Positions 59,194 through 64,000 of a stretch of 64,000 nt of DNA are shown here, piece after piece (the stretch's first letter is position 1; each line of letters opens with the position of its first letter). The stretch spans positions 38,495 to 102,494 of the forward strand of contig OMXS01000010.1 in the NCBI GenBank assembly GCA_900315095.1, given 5' to 3'. Below the pieces are notes generated by a model, which had not been told where the DNA came from, made no database searches, and was given only the letters and a program-made list of their open reading frames with translations. A program made the translations under genes and the position numbers. The DNA is from an uncultured Prevotellaceae bacterium (GTDB lineage: Bacteria > Bacteroidota > Bacteroidia > Bacteroidales > Bacteroidaceae).

Positions 59194-59679
59194 TTAATCC
59201 AGCACTTTGTTGAACACGACATTCTTTTCATCGCCTTCGACTTTCAGCTCCAGAGTGACGTCGGTAAGAGACACGATAGTAACCTTCTCGAATTCAAGGT
59301 CAGAGAAGAGCTCTTCCTGTTCCGCTTCCATTGCCTTCATAAGAAGACTTTTAACCATTTCCTCTTTTCCTTCAAGCTCGCCTGAGAGCTTAAGGTCTCC
59401 GATTTCAATTTCCGGCTCTTTCTTGTTAATGTCGAAAGTGAGTGTGCTGCCATTAAGTTTATAAGTGCCATGCACTCCTGCATACACCTTTGCAGATATG
59501 TCTTCTTCCTTGATGTCGCCTGCTACGACTAACGATACTTGAGAGCTCTCGTCAAACTCCATAAAGATCTCGTACTCGTTTGAAGGGATGTCAGCCTTCC
59601 ACATACCTATAATACTCTGTGCATTCATTGTGACAGCAGCCATCAGGAGGACTGCCAATGTCATTAGTTTCTTTTTCAT
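59194..59679 (-). CDS. Lipocalin-like exported protein
   Basis: A 161-residue protein with a signal peptide cut near residue 20 (VTMNAQ). IIGMWKADI directly after it is the usual first strand of Bacteroidetes lipocalin-like proteins, and TYKLNGSTLTFDINKKEPEI is the matching later part. A helical insert (KEEMVKSLLMKAMEAEQEEL) sits near 105-125. No lipid-anchor cysteine is present, so it should be soluble in the periplasm. It has its own promoter and terminator. Confidence 0.78.
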   Translation of the reverse strand: MKKKLMTLAVLLMAAVTMNAQSIIGMWKADIPSNEYEIFMEFDESSQVSLVVAGDIKEEDISAKVYAGVHGTYKLNGSTLTFDINKKEPEIEIGDLKLSGELEGKEEMVKSLLMKAMEAEQEELFSDLEFEKVTIVSLTDVTLELKVEGDEKNVVFNKVLD

Positions 59680-59739
59680 GAGCTGTGATTTTGTTTATGA
59701 TTTTTTAATAAATTATTTCACATAATGATTATTCAACGG

Positions 59740-59747
59740 CAAAAATA
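59740..59747 (-). promoter_or_regulatory. Bacteroidetes -7 promoter box for the lipocalin-like gene
   Basis: TATTTTTG on the reverse strand, 61 bases before the ATG. The surroundings are AT-rich, so a chance match is possible. Confidence 0.5.
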
Positions 59748-59896
59748 CTAAAAAATTACATTATAGAAACCTTTTTGCTAAAAAAAGCGACATTTAAAAG
59801 AGGGAATAACGCTATATGTCGCAAAAATAGATAGTTGTCGTAACAATACATGTAAAAATTTTCAATAAAACAAAAAGAGTTTTACCATTTTATTTA

Positions 59897-59904
59897 TATC
59901 TTTG
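59897..59904 (+). promoter_or_regulatory. Bacteroidetes -7 promoter box for the RND operon
   Basis: TATCTTTG, 35 bases before the ATG of the adaptor gene. Confidence 0.75.
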
Positions 59905-59938
59905 CAACGAAAACAAAGACATTAATAATTTTTACAAA

Positions 59939-61102
59939 ATGGAAATCAAAAATTTGGTATTATCTGCTTCTATTTTATGCATGTGCGGATGTATCACATC
60001 ATGCGGACTAGACATTCCAAAAGAAGAACCTTCATCTTTCGAGACAATGAAGGTGGAAAAACAAGATATCGAAATGCCCATGAAATTCAGCGCGAAACTG
60101 AAAGGACAGTCTGATGTCACCATAACTCCACAGGTGAGCGGACAGCTGATGAGAATATGCGTAACCGAAGGTCAGCAGGTAACAAAGGGACAGACTCTCT
60201 TCGTTATCGACTCGCGAAACGCTCAGCACGAGGTGGAGGCTGCTCGCGCAAACCTTCAGGCAGCACAGGCTAACCTCACAGCAGCACAGGCACAGGCTAA
60301 CAGCGCCAAGCTGGAATTTGAGAGCAACAAGAACCTGTACGACAAAAACATCGTGAGCAGTTATATGCTGGAGAACTCACGCAACAGTTACAACCAGGCA
60401 TTGGCAGCAGTAAGCCAGGCAAGGGCAGCTGTAACCCAGGCACAGTCGTCAGTCAACCGCGCAAGGGTGAACCTCGGTTTCTGCACCATCACAGCACCTG
60501 TGACAGGTGTCATCGGAGAGATTCCTGTACGCACAGGCGACCAGGTGTCTCCCGCCACTTATCTTACCATCGTCAGCGGAAACACCAACATGGAGGCTGA
60601 ATTCTCTGTGACAGAGGCCATTATCGAGTCGCAGGTGAAGGCTGGCATGTCAGCTGCCGACAAGGATGCGTACTTAGCCGCCCTGCCCGAAGTGATATTC
60701 ATGATGAAGAACGGTACTGAATATCCGCACAAGGGACGCATCACCAGTCTGACGGGCGTAGTGGATGCCGCTACAGGCTCGCTGGGTTGTAAGGCATCCT
60801 TCCCCAACCCAGACGGCCACTTGTTCTCAGGCATTCAGGGAACAGTAGTGCTCCCGCTTCAGCAGCAAGGAGTAATGGTTATTCCACAGAATGCCGTGGT
60901 TCGTCTGCAGGACAAGTCGCTGGTTTATAAAGTGAAGGCCGACAGCACAGCAACAGCTGTAACAGTTACAACGACAGCAACAGGCAACGGAAAGGACGTC
61001 ATCGTGAAATCAGGCCTCAATGTAGGCGACAGAATCGTGACCGAAGGCGCCAACAATGTTCAGGAAGGACAGCGAGTGCTCTTCCCGAAGAAAGAGAAAT
61101 AA
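59939..61102 (+). CDS. RND efflux periplasmic adaptor (AcrA/MexA type)
   Basis: A 387-residue membrane-fusion protein with a lipoprotein-like start (CMCGCITSCGL). Biotinyl-lipoyl halves VTITPQVSGQLMRI and RVNLGFCTITAPVTGVIGE flank an Ala/Gln-rich coiled-coil hairpin (about 95-175). A beta-barrel and a membrane-proximal domain follow, ending in DRIVTEGANNVQEGQRV. It links an inner-membrane RND pump to an outer-membrane channel. The pump gene follows after 31 bases; no TolC-like gene is reached before the window ends. Confidence 0.94.
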   Translation: MEIKNLVLSASILCMCGCITSCGLDIPKEEPSSFETMKVEKQDIEMPMKFSAKLKGQSDVTITPQVSGQLMRICVTEGQQVTKGQTLFVIDSRNAQHEVEAARANLQAAQANLTAAQAQANSAKLEFESNKNLYDKNIVSSYMLENSRNSYNQALAAVSQARAAVTQAQSSVNRARVNLGFCTITAPVTGVIGEIPVRTGDQVSPATYLTIVSGNTNMEAEFSVTEAIIESQVKAGMSAADKDAYLAALPEVIFMMKNGTEYPHKGRITSLTGVVDAATGSLGCKASFPNPDGHLFSGIQGTVVLPLQQQGVMVIPQNAVVRLQDKSLVYKVKADSTATAVTVTTTATGNGKDVIVKSGLNVGDRIVTEGANNVQEGQRVLFPKKEK

Positions 61103-61133
61103 TGATTATTGAAAATTTCGACTGAGATTATTC

Positions 61134-64000
61134 ATGAAGAACAACATATTCATCAACAGATACGTGATGGCATGCGCCATCTCTATTGTGATAGCGCTGG
61201 TGGGCTTTATCTGCATGAAGACCCTGCCCATCGAGCAATATCCTAACATTGCTCCGCCAACGGTACGCGTCATCACAAGCTACACCGGTGCCGATGCCAA
61301 CACCATCATGAAGTCGGTGGTGCAGCCGCTGGAGGAGAACATCAACGGTGTGCCCGACATGACTTATATGACGAGTTCTGCTTCGTCTTCGGGCGACGTC
61401 AGCATCGTGGTTTATTTCAAACAGGGAACCGACCCCGACATTGCTGCCGTGAATGTTCAGAACCGCGTGAGCCGAGCATCCGCATTACTGCCTGCCGATG
61501 TGACCAAGGTGGGTGTGCAGGTGATGAAGCAACAGAGCAACATTTTGCAAATTGGAGCCATACGGAGCGTTGACGGCAAGTACGACGACGACTTCGTGGC
61601 CAACTATATAGACATCAACCTGAAGCCGCGACTGATGCGTATCACCGGCGTGGGTGATGTCATGGCACTCGGTAACACCTACGCCCTGCGCATCTGGCTC
61701 AAGCCTGATGTGATGGCGCAATATGGTTTGGAGCCTAACGACGTCTTCGCAGCTATCGGCGGCCAGAGCTTCGTCTCGGCCACAGGTTCGCTGGGCGCAC
61801 AGTCGGAAAATTCCTACCAATACACTATGGAGTACAAGGGTACGCTGAAGACCATCGAGGAGTTCAACGACATCGTGCTCAAGACCAGCGACGGCGGTCA
61901 CCTGCTCCATCTGAGCGACGTGGCCGACGTGGAGATCGGTGCCATGAGCTACAACTTCATCTCTAACATCGGCGGCAAGCCGGGCACCATCTTCATGGTG
62001 TTCCAGGCTCCGGGCGCCAATGCCACCGAGGTGAATGCCCGCATCGACCAGCTCTACGAGGACCTGAAGCCCCTGATGCCGGCCGGACTGGAGTTCGTGA
62101 AGCTCGAGACCAGCGACGACTTCCTCTATGCCGCCATCGGCAACGTGGTAGAGACGCTCATCATCGCCATCATCCTGGTGATTCTCGTGGTGTTCTTCTT
62201 CCTGCAGAACTTCAAGGCAACGATTATCCCTTCAATATCGATTATCGTTTCCTTGCTGGGAACCTTTGCCATCGTCTCGCTGGCGGGATTCTCGCTCAAC
62301 ATCCTGACGCTCTTCGCCCTCGTGCTGGCCATCGGTACGGTGGTGGACGACGCCATTGTGGTGGTAGAGGCCGTGATGGCGAAGATGGAGGGCGGCATCA
62401 CCGATGCCAAGCAGGCCACCCGCGAGGCCATGAGCGATGTGTCGGTGGCCGTCGTATCGTGTACACTCGTATTCATGGCCGTATTCATCCCCGTGGCCTT
62501 CATGCCCGGCACGTCGGGCTCGTTCTTCACCCAGTTTGGTGTGACAATTGCCTCGGCCGTTGGTCTGTCGTGCGTATCAGCCCTGACGCTCTGCCCTGCC
62601 CTCTGTGCTATCATGCTGAAGATCACGGAGAAGAAAAGCGAGCGCAAGAGCCTCACCTATTATACGAAGAAAGCATATACCGTAAGTTATAATGCCATCT
62701 ACAACAAGTACTCCAAGGCTGTGCAGAAGTTCATCAAACGCCCCGTGCTGGCATGGAGTCTGCTGGCCATTGCTGCCGTACTGCTCATCTTCTTCATGAA
62801 GAACCTGCCTTCAGGACTGGTGCCACAGGAGGACCAGGGCGTTATCCTTGCCGAAATCCGTGCCCCGGAGGGTACCACGCTCCACGAGACGCGTGAGATT
62901 GTTAAGAAGGTGGAGGCCAAGGTTCAGGAGATTCCCGAGATGGAGAGCTTTGCCACAGCCTGCGGCTACGGTATGATGTCGGGCTCGGGCTCCAACTATG
63001 CCACCATGATTATCCGCCTGAAAACCTGGGAGGAGCGTGAGGGCTTCAACCACTACGTGGACCTGGTCATCGGCCGCCTGTATTTCGCCTGCAAGGAAAT
63101 CAAGAACGTTCAGGTGATGCCGTTCCAGCTGCCGCAGGTACCAGGCTACGGTTCTAACAACAGCGTCAACTTGGTGCTGCAGGACCTCAACGACGGTGAC
63201 CTCTCGGAGTTTGCCAAGTTGGCCACCAACTTCCTTACCAAGCTCGGCGAGCGTCCTGAAATCAGTATGGCTATGACATCATACTCTGAACGTTTCCCGA
63301 AATATGAAGTCAATGTAGAAGCCACCCAATGCGACCGTGCTGGTGTTTCGCCGGCTACTGTGCTGAGGACGCTTGGTTCCTATTGCGGCGGCTCCTACGT
63401 AGGTAACTTCAACCAGTTTGGTAAGGTGTACCGCATCATGGCCAGCGCCTCACCCGAATACCGCCTCGACCCCTCGTCCCTGAACAACATCTTCGTGAAG
63501 GTGCGCGGCGGCAAGATGGCTCCTATCTCGGAGTTCGTCACGCTGAAGGAGATTGTGGGAACGTCGAGCGTTGAGCACTTCAACCTGTTCCAGAGCATCA
63601 CCTGCTTCGTGCAGGCTGCCAGCGGATACACCGAGGGCGACGCCCATGAGGTGATTGCCGAGGTGTTCAAGGAAACCATGCCTAACGGCTACAGCTACGA
63701 ATATAGCGGCATGTCGCGAGAACTGGAGGAAGCCTCCGGCTCTAACACCACAGCCCTCATATATATAATATGTATCATTCTCATCTACCTCATTCTGGCT
63801 TCGCTCTACAACTCATGGTTCACCCCGTGGGCCGTGTTGCTCAGCGTGCCGTTCGGACTGATGGGAGCCTTTGTCTGCGCCTACCTGGGTTCACTACTCC
63901 ACTTGCCAGGCATGGACAACAACATCTACCTGCAGACGGGTGTCATCATGCTCATCGGTCTGCTCTCCAAGACCGCCATCCTGATTACGGAGTTCGCCTC
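61134..64000 (+). CDS. RND efflux inner-membrane pump (AcrB/HAE1 type), cut by window end
   Basis: The first 955 codons are open and continue past the window. It begins MKNNIFINRYVMACAISIV, has the usual first-helix ending IEQYPNIAPPTV, and carries the paired proton-relay aspartates in GTVVDDAIVVVEAV. ANTIMKSVVQPLEENINGV and the second-half motif SGMSRELEEASG match AcrB. It expels drugs, bile salts or detergents with the adaptor encoded upstream. A TolC-type gene is probably next, as usual. Confidence 0.93.
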   Translation, partial: MKNNIFINRYVMACAISIVIALVGFICMKTLPIEQYPNIAPPTVRVITSYTGADANTIMKSVVQPLEENINGVPDMTYMTSSASSSGDVSIVVYFKQGTDPDIAAVNVQNRVSRASALLPADVTKVGVQVMKQQSNILQIGAIRSVDGKYDDDFVANYIDINLKPRLMRITGVGDVMALGNTYALRIWLKPDVMAQYGLEPNDVFAAIGGQSFVSATGSLGAQSENSYQYTMEYKGTLKTIEEFNDIVLKTSDGGHLLHLSDVADVEIGAMSYNFISNIGGKPGTIFMVFQAPGANATEVNARIDQLYEDLKPLMPAGLEFVKLETSDDFLYAAIGNVVETLIIAIILVILVVFFFLQNFKATIIPSISIIVSLLGTFAIVSLAGFSLNILTLFALVLAIGTVVDDAIVVVEAVMAKMEGGITDAKQATREAMSDVSVAVVSCTLVFMAVFIPVAFMPGTSGSFFTQFGVTIASAVGLSCVSALTLCPALCAIMLKITEKKSERKSLTYYTKKAYTVSYNAIYNKYSKAVQKFIKRPVLAWSLLAIAAVLLIFFMKNLPSGLVPQEDQGVILAEIRAPEGTTLHETREIVKKVEAKVQEIPEMESFATACGYGMMSGSGSNYATMIIRLKTWEEREGFNHYVDLVIGRLYFACKEIKNVQVMPFQLPQVPGYGSNNSVNLVLQDLNDGDLSEFAKLATNFLTKLGERPEISMAMTSYSERFPKYEVNVEATQCDRAGVSPATVLRTLGSYCGGSYVGNFNQFGKVYRIMASASPEYRLDPSSLNNIFVKVRGGKMAPISEFVTLKEIVGTSSVEHFNLFQSITCFVQAASGYTEGDAHEVIAEVFKETMPNGYSYEYSGMSRELEEASGSNTTALIYIICIILIYLILASLYNSWFTPWAVLLSVPFGLMGAFVCAYLGSLLHLPGMDNNIYLQTGVIMLIGLLSKTAILITEFA

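Overview
The window is a chromosomal segment of a Bacteroidales bacterium, most likely a member of the Prevotellaceae. Three things point there. Almost every transcription unit starts with the Bacteroidetes -7 hexamer-like box TAnnTTTG. The gene set is typical of the phylum: two ECF sigma operons, ExbB-ExbD-ExbD, single-chain GlyRS, and a ParC with long acidic tails. Two type IX secretion components are also present (PorE, PorQ). The genus is inferred; no rRNA gene is present to settle it.

Layout. 0.1-2.7 kb: a MATE exporter, a cytidylate-kinase-like protein and a phosphodiesterase. 2.7-11.6 kb: a tightly overlapping operon for a dTDP-3-amino-3,6-dideoxyhexose and its use (rmlB, 3,4-ketoisomerase, FemAB/GNAT-like acyltransferase, phosphoethanolamine-transferase-like enzyme, PLP aminotransferase, GT-C-like membrane protein). 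purT and an AT-rich secreted protein are embedded in it. 11.7-13.2 kb: two unknown exported proteins. 13.3-15.7 kb: lipoprotein, ECF sigma factor and an anti-sigma factor that ends in an outer-membrane barrel. 16-18.8 kb: lutABC for lactate oxidation. 19-24 kb: topB, porE and an unknown lipoprotein. 24.4-26.3 kb: a second ECF sigma operon with PspC and DUF6249-like proteins. 26.5-29.2 kb: an RsmF-like rRNA methylase, thyA and folA. 29.4-32.8 kb: an Lrp regulator and an ExbB/ExbD energiser. 32.9-34.8 kb: three small accessory enzymes. 34.9-39.5 kb: a 2-hydroxyacid dehydrogenase, tRNA-Ser, TatD, prenyl synthase and TonB. 39.7-43.1 kb: porQ, cmk and a second MATE. 43.1-43.7 kb: a transcript encoding only a 27-residue peptide. 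43.7-47.2 kb: FKBP lipoprotein, glyS and a tandem pair of exported paralogues, one with a cysteine-pair cluster. 47.6-53.2 kb: parC, a DUF3316-like protein, an S41 protease and an orphan ABC ATPase. 53.2-54.7 kb: repeat-rich DNA around tRNA-Leu. 54.7-59.0 kb: a partner-switching operon (SpoIIE phosphatase/kinase, SLC13 permease, STAS). 59.2-64 kb: a lipocalin-like protein and an RND efflux pair, whose pump gene runs off the end.

The most unusual non-genic signal is a family of intergenic arrays built from degenerate 22-23 bp units. They occur at five separate places (about 15.84, 24.33, 29.18, 40.71 and 47.26 kb). All lie near gene ends and have no spacers and no neighbouring transposase or Cas gene. 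Other repeat classes share the intergenic regions: two GC-rich palindrome subfamilies, a 3 x 48 bp tandem repeat, purine-rich hairpins and AAAGTTC-type heptamers. Several of them serve as, or sit beside, transcription terminators.

Limits. All functions come from reading motifs in translated sequence and from memory of the families. No database search, folding or alignment program was run. Start codons were moved downstream of the longest open frame wherever a promoter box, overlap or signal peptide made this necessary.
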